Source: Kiritimatiellaeota bacterium B1221
GTDB taxonomy: Bacteria > Verrucomicrobiota > Kiritimatiellia > SS1-B-03-39 > UBA6053
Length of the DNA stretch: 56,660 bases
Direction of reading: 5' to 3'
Assembly (NCBI GenBank): GCA_029269125.1
Contig: JARHXX010000024.1
Location: 1-56,660, forward strand
The position numbers were made by a program, and so were the translations under genes. The notes under the pieces are model-generated. The model was given only the letters and a program-made list of their open reading frames with translations, searched no databases and was not told where the DNA came from. This document shows, one piece after another, positions 36,811 to 47,800 of this stretch; position 1 is the stretch's first letter; each line of letters opens with the position of its first letter.

Positions 36811-37365
36811 TTATTTGTTCAATTCAACACTGATACTGATTTTCACTTTGTCACCGACCACGACTCCGCCGGTTTCGAGCGCTTTGTTCCAGGTTAATCC
36901 AAAATCATTACGGTCAATCTCTCCTTCGAGATTCAGTCCGTAAACCATTTTTCCCCAGGGGTTTTTCACCGGTCCCAGGAATTCCAGATCCAGAACGATC
37001 TCTTGAGTGGTTTCCATAATCGTCAATTTTCCGTGAAGCTTTCCGTCTTTGACCGCGGTGGATTCAAAAAGGATGTCGGGATACTTTTCCGCATTAAAGA
37101 AATCCGCACTCTTCAGGTGATTGTCCCGCTTCTCGTTGTCCGTATCAATACTGGACACCGGAATGGTTGCTTTCACACTCACCAATTTGTCATCCACCAC
37201 CTCCACTTCCGCATCAAATTCCGAGAATTCGCCTTTGGTCTTCGATACCACCATGTGGGAAACCGAAAAATGGACTTCCGAATGGGACTTGTCTACTTCC
37301 AAAACTTCCGCCGAAGCGAAAAACGGAATCAGGGCGAGGTATACTGCATATTTCTTGATGTTCAT
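36811..37365 (-). CDS. YceI family periplasmic protein (184 aa)
   Basis: The start at 37365 is chosen because AAGGAG lies six bases upstream; an ATG two codons earlier abuts that site. A signal peptide (YAVYLALIPFFASA) precedes the lipocalin-like YceI beta barrel: DKSHSEVHFSVSHMVVSKTKG, DNHLKSADFF, GKLTIMETTQEI and DRNDFGLTWNKALETGGVVVGD. Family members bind polyisoprenoid or fatty-acid ligands in the periplasm; the ligand here is unknown. It is transcribed in the same direction as the upstream giant-protein operon, with 143 bp between, and probably has its own promoter. Confidence 0.93.
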   Translation of the reverse strand: MNIKKYAVYLALIPFFASAEVLEVDKSHSEVHFSVSHMVVSKTKGEFSEFDAEVEVVDDKLVSVKATIPVSSIDTDNEKRDNHLKSADFFNAEKYPDILFESTAVKDGKLHGKLTIMETTQEIVLDLEFLGPVKNPWGKMVYGLNLEGEIDRNDFGLTWNKALETGGVVVGDKVKISISVELNK

Positions 37366-37371
37366 GTTCAT

Positions 37372-37377
37372 CTCCTT
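37372..37377 (-). promoter_or_regulatory. Ribosome-binding site deciding the yceI-type start
   Basis: AAGGAG is six bases before the ATG at 37365 and directly abuts the ATG at 37371, which argues for the shorter protein. Confidence 0.8.
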
Positions 37378-37508
37378 GTAAGTGGTTACGGGCAATGTGC
37401 CCTTTTATTAGACGGATCAAATCGAATCTCATTACAAAGGAGTACAAAATTTTTATCACCCCGCGGTGTTTGGGGTTAGGGAGACAATCGGGCGATCAAT
37501 GCAACAGG

Positions 37509-38342
37509 TTACTGTCCGCGATCCGTTGGCAAGGGATAGCGCTCCCGAAGGTCCTGCATCACTTGCGCCCGGAGGCGTTCCTCTTTTTCGGCAAGTAATT
37601 CAGACCGGATCGTCTCCCGCACAGCATCAATAGACCGGGTGCGGGCGGGATGCCGTTCAACCAGCCGCAGCAAATGAACCCCGAGTTTTGTTTCGATCAC
37701 GGGCAGCAGTTCACCCGGTTCAGCATCTCCCGCGGCCGCAAGTAATTCCCGTCTCCATGCGTCATAGGCCCCTTCGGGATTCATGGGGGCCAGTATCCCT
37801 CCGCGGTATCGGGAGGCCTGATCCTGAGAATGCGCGGCCGCGGCCCTCCCGAATCCCTCTCCGGCAGGTAAGTCGATCCCCTCGGCATACATCCGCTGAA
37901 GCCATTCTCTGTCCCGGGTCCGACGGGCCGTATTTTCCGGGCTCGAGCGGCGGAGAATATGCGCTACCGTTAGGGTTTCCGGAATCGTCCAGCGTGCGGT
38001 TTCCGCCTCATAAACCTCACGGATTTCTTCATCGCTGACCGTGAGAGCGGACACTTCGGCATCAATCTGCTTTTCCTGCCAGGCCTGGATGACCACGGTG
38101 TCAAGCGCCCGCTGCACCACAGCATCCTGATCGAGTCCTTTCGCGCGGGCATCCGCCACCATCCGTTTCCGGTCCAGCATTGCCTGTTCAGCCTGTTGCC
38201 GTTGATCAGGTCCGGGTGCGGTACGGGCGAGTTGAAGCGCCAGTTCCTCCCGGGAATACGGAGCCGTCGTTTCCTCCACCGGTGCGGGTCCCCCGCAGCC
38301 GACCCAAACCGCGACCCATAATAACAGGAGATACCGGATCAC
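37509..38342 (-). CDS. Lipoprotein parvulin-type peptidyl-prolyl isomerase (277 aa)
   Basis: GTG at 38342 forms GTGA with the stop of the upstream giant gene and has GGAGG four bases before it. The longer upstream reading runs inside that gene and lacks a signal sequence. The start gives YLLLLWVAVWVGC, a lipobox with Cys near residue 16. An N-terminal helical chaperone-like segment precedes a parvulin domain (about 125-240): ETLTVAHILRRS, FGRAAAAHSQDQASRYRGG and ETKLGVHLLRLVERHP. The GG and GVHLLRL signatures match the SurA/PrsA isomerase family. Such proteins help exported proteins fold. Translational coupling to three secreted proteins suggests a dedicated foldase for this operon, an inference from context. 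Confidence 0.85.
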   Translation of the reverse strand: MIRYLLLLWVAVWVGCGGPAPVEETTAPYSREELALQLARTAPGPDQRQQAEQAMLDRKRMVADARAKGLDQDAVVQRALDTVVIQAWQEKQIDAEVSALTVSDEEIREVYEAETARWTIPETLTVAHILRRSSPENTARRTRDREWLQRMYAEGIDLPAGEGFGRAAAAHSQDQASRYRGGILAPMNPEGAYDAWRRELLAAAGDAEPGELLPVIETKLGVHLLRLVERHPARTRSIDAVRETIRSELLAEKEERLRAQVMQDLRERYPLPTDRGQ

Positions 38343-41300
38343 GGTGCCTCCACTCTGATCCTCCGTACAGCGGCATCCCCACCCGGTTCGGAGCCCGAGT
38401 TCGTAAGGGTCCAGGAAATGACCTGGCTTCCGGAAGACAGCGGAATCGTGACTTGCGTCCATGCAGTTGGCAACAGGAGTTCGGAGATCTCCCGACCATT
38501 TAAGTGAACACCGAACACCGTATCCGCGGCGCCATCATGCCGCCATTCAAAAATGAAATCCCCCGGACCTTCCGCCGTGACCGAAAATGTGGATTCGCCA
38601 TTCGCAGGCAGACCGGATATGCCAACCCCTTCACCCGCCTGCGGTACCCAAGCAGCATCTCCCCCGGTGACTCCGGCAAAGGAGTCGGATGCAAACAGGT
38701 CGGAGGGGGGCGTCAAATCAGGCAGTGGATCCCTGAAGGTCGCGGTTCCCCTGAAAAACTGAACCCCGGGTTCCGGACCGGCAGGTGTGCGCTGTAAAAT
38801 GAAAGCAATTCCCTGCGGATGAGCGGGATCCGATCCAGCGGCTACCGTATCCGGATCGGGTGTCCAGGGTCCACCTGGATCCGTTGCGCTCAGCAGGGTA
38901 ATGTTCAGATCGGGAAGATTGTGAGGCAAGACGACATGAAAATCCCTTCCATTGGATGCCGGATCCACTTCCAGTTGAAGTTCCCCGCCCACATACGCCT
39001 GAAAGTTGGTAATGCCATCGTGGTTATGATCCTCGGATGCGACTTCTGCCGGGGACCTCCCCGCAGAAGCAGGATCATTCACTGCGATCCAGTCCTCAAA
39101 ACTGCCCTCCACAAAGTGGAAGGATGCAGAAGCGGGCAGCGCCGGACTGCTGTCGGTGGAAAGAGGATCCAGGCTCACCCTCAGTTGTTTACCTGCAGTG
39201 GCGGTTTCCAGAGGCAGAATCTCAATCTCCACAAACGAGTGCCCCACAGGAATCCAGGCCGGATCGGGAAGCGGTTGAAAATCACTTCCCTCCACTGCGG
39301 TGCCCTGAACCACCAACTTCACTTCAAGCGCTTCGGCCACCGAGCCGCTTCGTTCAATGCGAAGGGTGCCGGTGCCTCCGGATACCGTTTCGATCAGGGG
39401 GTCGGACGCGGTGAGAGTGACCAGAGGCGCTTCCTCAATTGAAATGGAGGTCGGACCGCCGGAAACCTGATAGTTCCGGGGACGTGAAACCAGTGCGACA
39501 TCAAGGGATTCCGGGGCTTCGTCCAGCGTGTCCGGCGTAACCGCCACCCGGAAAAAGGCTGTGGACTGCCCACGTTCAAAAACCGCCACCGGCCGGTTAG
39601 GAGTGCCTTCGGTCCCCAGCAATCGGAAGTCGATACCCTTTTCGGCAGTCCCCGTAAGCTGAAGCGGGACTTCCTCCCGATGGGTACTGTTTCCGCTGCG
39701 GGTGAGCACAACCTCCACCCGGTTGCCCGGTGCATCCCGGACCGTGACAGCCAGTTCGCCCAGCGACATCTGTTCGGGCACCAACAGGTCCCCAACCACC
39801 AGGGCCCCTTCCCCAACCAGCAGCCCCAGACTCGATCCGTTCAGCGCGATCCCCTGCAGGATCAGAAGTTGATCAGGATCGGTACCGGTATTTCCATCAA
39901 TATGCAGCCCCAGTTCCGTAGACACCACAACCGTGGTCCCCTGGATCTCCACTCTCGGATTCAGGGTGATGTGGTCTGCCACATTTCCGCTGATCCCGGC
40001 AAAGCGTCCACTGAGATCGAGAAAATCCTCCTCCACGTCAAAATCCGTAAGAATATCATTTCCTGTGTCTTTGGCCCGGTAGCGGAAAATATCGGGTCCC
40101 GCTCCTCCCGTCATGTGGTTGGATCCGGGACCGCCACTGAGAATATCCGGTCCGTCTCCCCCATCAAAAGTGTCCGGACCGAATCCGCCGATCATCATAT
40201 CGGGAGCAGTGCTTCCGGACACCGTGAGTCCGGTCAGGGATTCGGACAGATTCCAAACCACCGCTCCTTTCCACCGGGACAGCAGATAATTCTCCACATT
40301 TTCCGCAAACGGCGTTGGCAGCATCCGGTCATACACCAACGCCTCGTAGACATCCCCCTGATAGGAATGACTCACCCTGCGCTGTGCGGGATTGAAGGGG
40401 TCCAGTTCCACAGAGGCCCCCAAGGCGGGAATCACCGGACTGAATTCGCTCGTACCGGACTGCGCGGTTCCGTCATACAGTCCTTTGGAAAGGGCATATC
40501 CCCCACTCTCGGTCAGTTTCCAGGCCTGGAGACTGGCGGAATCCAGAGGAGTGCGGAAGCCCATGAGCTGCAGATCCTGCACAGTGAGCGAGGCCGCTCC
40601 GGGATATCCGACCGGGGCATCGAAAGGTGCCAGATCCAGGGTCAGGGCATTTGATTTAAACAGGGTCTGCACTTCGGTTTCAGTCTGTGGCACCGCATGC
40701 AGCAGATAGAGGGCACGGGTTGAGCCGGGGAGCGAGACATCACTGGCCAGCAGATGTGCGCCTTCTCCAAAACGGACGGCTTTTCCATCCGCGGTTGAAA
40801 CCAGCGTGGGCTGACTTCCCGCATCCCCCTGCATAAAGGCATATGGAGTTCCTGAACCGTCCAACCGACCCGAACGGTCACTCCAGGAACCCACAGGGTC
40901 TCCGGGAGAATCCGGCAACGATTGCGCATCCAGCCAGAGGGCGGCCTGTTGCGCACCTGCCGGACTGGGATGAAAAACGCTGACCTGAATATCCACATCC
41001 TCCGGCCCGGGAGTTTCATCCTCAATACTGAGACCGAGCAGGCCTCCGGTTCCGGCGGAATGAACCAGGGTCAGCCTGCCGGCATTCAGATCGGCGGCGG
41101 TAAAGGTATCACTCAGCCCGAGAGCGGTCCCATCACGTTGTAGCTCAATCCCCGCAGGCAGCGAGCGCACGGTAATGGACACATTTTCCGGAGTGGTATC
41201 CGCATCCACGATTCGCAGCGCCAGCCCCGCCACCCCTTCCTGTGTGACTGTGATCTCCCGGCTGAGAATCTGGGGATCGGTATTGGCAAGGTTGGGGTCG

Positions 41301-41896
41301 GTTCCCAATTCAAATTCTTCTTTGTTGTTCAAGCCGTCGTTATCCGGATCCGCAGATCCCAGACGGTCCAGCCCCGTGAGTTCATGCAGATCCAGCCAGG
41401 CATCGGGCACACCGTCGCCGTTACGGTCTTCGGGCTCCCCTCCGGCGAGAATATCCAGACGCCGCTCCAGTCCGCGGTCTCCCGGCGACACGAACAGCTG
41501 AAGATCGGTTTCACTGGCCACCGTGGAGGGTTCGCCATTGACCAGGATCGAAACCACGTCGATCAGAACGCCTTCCGACTCGACATCAATATATTCATCC
41601 AGTTCATACGCCGGGGGATCATTTTTAAGCGGCAGCGCCACCGCAAACGAATAGGGCTGCGGATTGCCCACTCCGGCGGGCGCCAGGGGCACCGTAAGCG
41701 TAACCGTATTTTCCGGTCGCTCCGTGTTACGCAGCACCAGCACCATTTCACCGCTTTGAACCAGATAGGGACTTCCACCGGCGGGCTGGACAACCCGGCC
41801 GTAGAGCAGCATCGACGGATCCGTGAATCCGGGCGAGGCGGATACCGACAGAGCGGCGGACAGGGAAAAGAACAGAGAGAAAAGAAAAGAGCGCAT
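38339..41896 (-). CDS. 1185-aa secreted protein with EF-hand, RTX calcium-binding and Calx-beta domains
   Basis: A signal peptide (FLFSLFFSLSAALSVSA) is followed by a beta domain, then an Asp-rich EF-hand stretch (about 155-195, DRNGDGVPDAW, DPDNDGLNNKEEF). A concanavalin/LamG-like domain (about 315-540, AALWLDAQSL, SWSDRSGRLDGSG) leads to RTX nonapeptide-like repeats (about 555-600, GGFGPDTFDGGDGPDILSGG) and DILTDFDVEEDFLDLSG. Calx-beta-like domains (about 720-910) and a second Asp/His EF-hand-like stretch (EDHNHDGITNF) follow, with a C-terminal jelly-roll-like domain. RTX repeats bind calcium. The RTX block is internal, not C-terminal, so a type I secretion signal is not evident. It starts 2 nt after the 3343-aa gene and overlaps the foldase start. 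Confidence 0.87.
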   Translation of the reverse strand: MRSFLFSLFFSLSAALSVSASPGFTDPSMLLYGRVVQPAGGSPYLVQSGEMVLVLRNTERPENTVTLTVPLAPAGVGNPQPYSFAVALPLKNDPPAYELDEYIDVESEGVLIDVVSILVNGEPSTVASETDLQLFVSPGDRGLERRLDILAGGEPEDRNGDGVPDAWLDLHELTGLDRLGSADPDNDGLNNKEEFELGTDPNLANTDPQILSREITVTQEGVAGLALRIVDADTTPENVSITVRSLPAGIELQRDGTALGLSDTFTAADLNAGRLTLVHSAGTGGLLGLSIEDETPGPEDVDIQVSVFHPSPAGAQQAALWLDAQSLPDSPGDPVGSWSDRSGRLDGSGTPYAFMQGDAGSQPTLVSTADGKAVRFGEGAHLLASDVSLPGSTRALYLLHAVPQTETEVQTLFKSNALTLDLAPFDAPVGYPGAASLTVQDLQLMGFRTPLDSASLQAWKLTESGGYALSKGLYDGTAQSGTSEFSPVIPALGASVELDPFNPAQRRVSHSYQGDVYEALVYDRMLPTPFAENVENYLLSRWKGAVVWNLSESLTGLTVSGSTAPDMMIGGFGPDTFDGGDGPDILSGGPGSNHMTGGAGPDIFRYRAKDTGNDILTDFDVEEDFLDLSGRFAGISGNVADHITLNPRVEIQGTTVVVSTELGLHIDGNTGTDPDQLLILQGIALNGSSLGLLVGEGALVVGDLLVPEQMSLGELAVTVRDAPGNRVEVVLTRSGNSTHREEVPLQLTGTAEKGIDFRLLGTEGTPNRPVAVFERGQSTAFFRVAVTPDTLDEAPESLDVALVSRPRNYQVSGGPTSISIEEAPLVTLTASDPLIETVSGGTGTLRIERSGSVAEALEVKLVVQGTAVEGSDFQPLPDPAWIPVGHSFVEIEILPLETATAGKQLRVSLDPLSTDSSPALPASASFHFVEGSFEDWIAVNDPASAGRSPAEVASEDHNHDGITNFQAYVGGELQLEVDPASNGRDFHVVLPHNLPDLNITLLSATDPGGPWTPDPDTVAAGSDPAHPQGIAFILQRTPAGPEPGVQFFRGTATFRDPLPDLTPPSDLFASDSFAGVTGGDAAWVPQAGEGVGISGLPANGESTFSVTAEGPGDFIFEWRHDGAADTVFGVHLNGREISELLLPTAWTQVTIPLSSGSQVISWTLTNSGSEPGGDAAVRRIRVEAP
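38347..38351 (-). promoter_or_regulatory. Ribosome-binding site deciding the GTG start at 38342
   Basis: GGAGG lies four bases before GTG, within the last codons of the 1185-aa gene. It supports a lipoprotein start rather than the long upstream in-frame reading. Confidence 0.7.
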
Positions 41897-41898
41897 GA

Positions 41899-44800
41899 TC
41901 AGTTCCCCGAAGCAGAGTAGGTTTCAAATAAGAGGCGTATATCCCGGATGCCCTGCTGGTTTTCACTTCCGATCAGTTTCCGCAGCGCGTCATCCGGACT
42001 GGCACCGAGTGTACTGCCGGGAATAATTAACAACCAGCGGGTGTTCCAGACGGACCGGCCGGCCAGACGGCTGTTCCAGATCAATTCATCATTGGCGAAC
42101 AATTCGTCGCCATCATCGTGGTAGGCACGGAACCGTGAGAACTGGCGGGCGGCCGCGTAGGGTTCGGCCAGGGTGCCGTCCGAAGTCAGGAAGCGGTCAT
42201 CTTCGAGATCTTCAGAGGTCAGCGCATAGGGAGCGGGAATCGCCTGATCCAGAATATTCCAGGTCCGGGTCTTCAAATCGGGACTGTCCGGAATGCGAAT
42301 CACATCATTCCCGGCCGGAACCAGCCACACCCGGGGCGCCACGGCAAGGTTGGTGCCGTCGTATCCTTCGAACCAAACCCCGGCCGACCGGATCTTGGTG
42401 GAGAAGCGGGAAGCGTCATAGCTTTGATCCCCTCCCCCCAAGGGCCAGCCAAAGAAGTTCCGCCCTTCAAAAATCTCGGAAGAAAAGGGAATCACAATCC
42501 CGGGCTGCGCGCCGTCCGACTCCGGCCAGGGCGGACGGCAGTGGGTACGGAATTCAGGGACATCCCACAGGTTGGCCACTTGATGCCGGGAGAGGGATTG
42601 CCTCCAGGCACGGTCACTTTCCACTGCCGGCTGTGAGGGGTCTCCCGATTCAAATTTCTGCACCCGGAAGAGTTCCCGGCGCAAAGAGAAACGTCCGGTT
42701 TCCGCTTCCGGATTGTTAAAGCCCAACTGCCCCTCCAGGGTGTCATAATTGATTTTCAGCCGGGCCAGAATTCCGGCCAGCCCATCCCCGTCCATCTGGG
42801 GATGGCCGTCTGTCATGCGTCCCGGCAGGCGGGTGGCGACGATATCGGTGAGCGCGCCCCGGGCATTTGCCGGATCACTGTCATCCAGATTGGTTTCAAA
42901 CGCATACGCTTTGGCCGCCAGGTAGGCATACTGCGCAGCCAGATCAAAGGAGTGTCGGTATTTCTGCAACGCGTCGTTGTGCGTCACCCGCAGGGTCATG
43001 TCGTTATACCGTTCGCGTTGAACGGCCGCGGCCAGACTCCGGTTCTGGGTTTGACGTTCTTCCAACAACGCAGTGCCAAGATCCACTTCACGGAGGAAAG
43101 CCTGCTCAGCCTCTTCCAGAGAAAGCAGAGCCGATGAAATGGCATATCGCAAAGACGATTCATTATTCAGATTCTCCTGAACGGCCTGAACTTCAGCCCG
43201 CAGATCATTTTGCAAGGTTCTGGATTCTCCCGTGACCCGCACCTCGGACTCCTCGATGTCATAATCGAATTGTGCATATAACTGGGAAACTTCGAGCGCA
43301 TTCGCCAGCACATCGAAACCCGTGGACACACCCAGAGTGGTGGCAAAAATTCCGGACCGCGCAATACTCGACACATCATTGGATGTCCCCACGACCGTGG
43401 GCAGACTTTGAACAATAATATCTGCCGCCCGGTCCGTGGTCTCCGTGGCCAGACTGGCCGCTCTCTTGGAAATTTCCAGGGCCATAAACGCCGACCGTAA
43501 TTTTTTCTGTGCCTCCACAAGCTCGGCAGCCGTTTCGGTCGAGACTAGCAGGGTTTCCTGTTTCAAAAACAGCACCTCGATATCCACAGAGAGTTCGTTG
43601 AGAAAGATTTCATACTCATTCACCGCCTTGGCCAGTTCATTCTGTGCCGTGACCTGACGGAGAATTGCGGTTTGAATGGAACCGGTGACCTCCCGCTCCC
43701 CCCATGATTCCGGCGCCAGGAACCCATAGGTATCCCCCGAGGTAATGGGCAGGGCGAAATCCGCAGTGAGGGACAGTTCCTGCTCCGGATCCACGATGAA
43801 ATCCAGTAAGGCCGAGGCAAGATTCGTGATGTCATATCCGGTAAAATCAGTAAAACTATCCTCAAGATATGAACTGAAAAACTCAGCCAGGCGCGTGGAG
43901 GCTGCGGGGACACGGTTCACCGATAGCAACAGCCCCGGCACTTCGGACACCTGATCGCTCCGGTCCTGTTCAATCAGCCCGATAAATTCTTCACTTTCCA
44001 GAGGCAGATAGCTCTGGAAATTGTTTCCATCCACATACAGCCATAGAAACAAATCCGGACCAACGTAGCCTTCCGGATAGAGCTGACCCGCTCCGACCGT
44101 CCCGGCGTAGGGCGTGCCGAATACCTGTTTCAGCCGGTTGCGGAAAGCAAGATCCTGATCCACAGCCTGGCGGGTGAGCTCCTCCGTGGTGGCGACCACC
44201 TGACGGATACGCTGATCCACCTGGTTCGCATAATCAAAGGCGGTTACCGTGTTCTGCAATGCGGTTACAGCCCGTTCATATATCTGTTCGAAATGGGAGG
44301 CGGTAATTTCCTGTCCTCTTTCGAGACGGGCGGGATCAATATCAAAGGGGACCGCATTCTCCGCCACCCCAATGGGGGTCAAGCCCCGGGCCGCGTCATC
44401 CAGCACGCTCTGAATTTCTCCCAGAGAAGCCGCAATTTCGCCGGGAGCGGTCACGGCCTGACGGTCGAGATCCTCCAGATTTTCTGCGGGCTGGCCGGAA
44501 ACCGGATCGGGGGCCTCCGCCGGAAGTAAAGCATTTGCGGTCAGCCAGTCAAAGTAGGCTCCCTGCCCGGCCCGTTTGGACCACCCCTGCAACCCCCATG
44601 CCCGGTCCGGATTGGTATCGGTGTATCCCTGCCACTGTCCGGCAGGATCCGCGGTGTAGGACTGTCGATAGGTCTGACGAACAATGTCGCTTCCCGCGCG
44701 GGCCCGGGCGGCGGCCGCATGCGCAAACTTTGATTCGTCCAGATAATCCACTTCCAGCACATTATCTGCCAGGGCATAAAATTCGGAGCGGGTGATCCAG

Positions 44801-47800
44801 GCAAAACTGTCAGACTGCAATAAGCGGTAATGGGTTCGCAACGAACTGGTGTAATGCCCCCAGGCATCGCCATGCCCCTGGGGATAAAGCTCCGCCGCAT
44901 CGTACTCATTGATAAAGCCATCAGCATTTACATCACTGATCTGATAGTTATTCGCATAGGCGGCCTCCCCGTCTCCTTTGGTGAAGTTCCAGAACAGCCG
45001 GTTGTCCACCGGCCACGCTTTGGCGAAATCGGTTCCGCGCAGTAAAGCGAGCTCCTCATGCAGCAGACTGGCCTCCTGATTTTGAAAAGACCATACCGTC
45101 GGCGCATAGTTCCCATATTCCACACTTCCCGTCCCCAGACCGATGGTCGGGTCGAGGGCGTCACTGTAAGCTTCATTGCCCAGCAGCATATAAAAATCGC
45201 TGATCCGGGTGGCGGCAAGCAGGAGGGCCTGTTGTACCCCGTCCGTGGCCACCGTGCCCTCCACCAGGGTGAGTGCCCGGTCAAGCACTGTTTGATACAG
45301 CGCGATCAGGCCCACATTTTCGATCACATCTTTATCCGAACTCAGCGAAACCGGTCCCAGCGGACGGGTCCCCGCCTGCTGAATCATACTGGTGTAGGTC
45401 GCGGGACTTCCGTTGTTGTAGAAATCGGTTATTCGCGCTTCATACGCATTGATCCGGTCAAGCACCCGTTTCACCCAGCCGAACGCCAGGGCGGGAACGT
45501 AACCAAAGCTTCCGTCGGACTGCACCTGCGGAGAATTGTGGGCCCCGGCCCACTGATAGGGCGCCGGATCGGAGGAATCGTCTTTGATCCAGTCCGCTTC
45601 CACAGCCCCCTGCAGGGCGGTGGCATCTGATTCAAATCCACTTTCGTCCGATAGCCGGTAGCGGGAATAGATCCACTGATCAGCAAGGAGTTTGTCCGGC
45701 AGGCCGGCCAGGTCCAGGGTGGGAGCCGTGTCTGTGTGATTGAACCATTCCGAGGGTGCTTGATCCGGGGCCTCTTCCGGAATGGAGCCGCTCACTTCCT
45801 GACTGTGCCAGTCGAAGACCACATTTTCCACCGCACCCCCAAAGTCGGCCGTGTGGCGGAGTGTGATTTTTTCATCAAAGGCATTGGGCGCCTCCACCAG
45901 CTTGACCCCTCCCCGGTACCGCCGGGGTGAAATACGAATCACATGCACACTGACCGGTGCCGCACCCAGAGAAGGATGATTGTTTTCCGCCAGAGTGACA
46001 TACAGCGGTTCAGCAAACGCCGCGGCGGTTCCGTTCAGAAGGTGTGGCGAGGTTATCAACGCGGAACCGGTGCCCAGGGAAAGCAGGGGTTCCGCAACTT
46101 GATCATCCCGGCTCAGCACCTGCAACCCGGTCTCTGAATCCGTTTCAAACTTGAAATTCCCAGCTTCATCCCGGTCAATCCCCCGCATCAGTCCGGGATA
46201 ATATGCGGTGGTGATATCCGCTCCGGGGCTGCCATCCAGGTCCAGTTGATCCGGATTCCGTGACCGGCTGTACAGGGTATCGACGGCGGTTTGCCAGTCG
46301 GTGTCCGCATCCAAATCGCGAAGAGACTGCCGTTCCGCCTGGGTCAAGACATTGGGCTCAAGTACATAAAGCGAAATGGGCGGAGCCGTGAGGTCCGCAT
46401 CCCCCACGGCCCGGTCATTGAGCAGTCCCCGCAGCACCAGCTCCCCCGTCAAGGTGTCGTAAAACACCCGCTTCTGCAAAGAGGCAGAGAGCTCACTGAA
46501 AAACCAGTCGGTACCCTGAGCCAGGACATTGCCATTGGCCGGATTCAGCTGCAGCGGCAGACTCTCCAGGTCGACACGAATTTCGTCCAGCGGACGGATC
46601 AACCGGGCGGCGTACGATTCGGGCACATCCGTCTCCTGAATTACATTGTCCATTTCAGGGCGGGAACTGTCGAACACCAGCTGCGCAGCAGACCAGCCCA
46701 CCACCGCGGGCAGACCGGAAGCCAGGGGGAAATCCGCTTGATACTCCCCGCCGGCAAAAGTCAGGGTCTCCCCGGTTTTTAAAACCGGATAATCATTTTT
46801 CCAGAATCCTTCATACCGCACCGCAACCGGTTCCGGTTCGAAGGCATCCTGTCCACGGTAAAAGACCCCATTGGTCGGCAGCCAGGGAATCGCCGTTCCG
46901 TAAGCCACATCGTTTTGCCCATCCGCATCCAAATCAAACCAGAATCCCGACAACAGCGGATACCAAAACCGTGCATCAAACCGTGCTTCCACATCCGGAG
47001 CCGCGGCAGCTGCGGGCGTACGTCCAGACACAATCCAGGGGGTTCCTTTGTGATCCTTCCAGAACACACGGCGGTCATCGAGCTGGGTGGCCGTGGTTTC
47101 TTCTGGGAGCACCGCGCCCATCACCTCACCCAGTGGATAAGGAAGCGGCAACAGCTCTCCTGCAAAAGCCGCATAGTGAAAATCATAGCTGGGGTTGGCG
47201 GGCTGAACCTCAAGGGGCTGAAGAAATCCATCCGGATTCTCCGCATCATAACTCAGGCTGGGATACAGGCCGGAGCGGCGCTCCAGATTCAGCCCGGCAT
47301 CCAGAGCTTCATTCCGGGTCTGCTCCACTTTCCAGGCCCGCATGGTAGAAACGCCGGTTTCAAGATCGGTTACCTCCGCCAGCACCCAGGGTTCCGAGGT
47401 GTAGGCCGATCCGGTAACCCGGTTCAGATCATTGCGCAACGCGAACACCGCATCCGGTGCAGGATTCGTGGGAGTGACCCCACCGATTCCCGCACGCTGC
47501 GAAATGGCGACCAGGGCGTGTTCTTCGTTTGGATTCCATCCGGCCTGTTCCGGGTCGGGCTGATTGTATACCGACAACCCGGTGAAGGCCGCAGACGAAA
47601 ACACCTCCTGATCATTTCCCTGTTCATCCACCCCTTCACTTCCGATCCGGCTTGCGATGTAGATGCGCTGATCCCGATGCGGACCCTGTTCCGGGAACTG
47701 AATCCGGTTATATTCAATCGACAGATAGGGCCAGGCCACATTGGGCCGTTCCGGATCATTTTCCCGGCTGTCGTTTCGGTACCAGATTCCGATGGGAGTG

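Noticed and set aside
37440..37475. Terminator after the foldase gene
   Set aside because: A short ACCCC/GGGGT stem exists but is followed by mixed A/T sequence instead of a clean T-run.
39680..40654. Plus-strand frame (324 codons) opposite the 1185-aa gene
   Set aside because: Antisense shadow of the RTX/LamG part.
38339..41896. Type I secretion substrate
   Set aside because: It has a normal signal peptide and its RTX block is internal; no ABC exporter genes are in the window.
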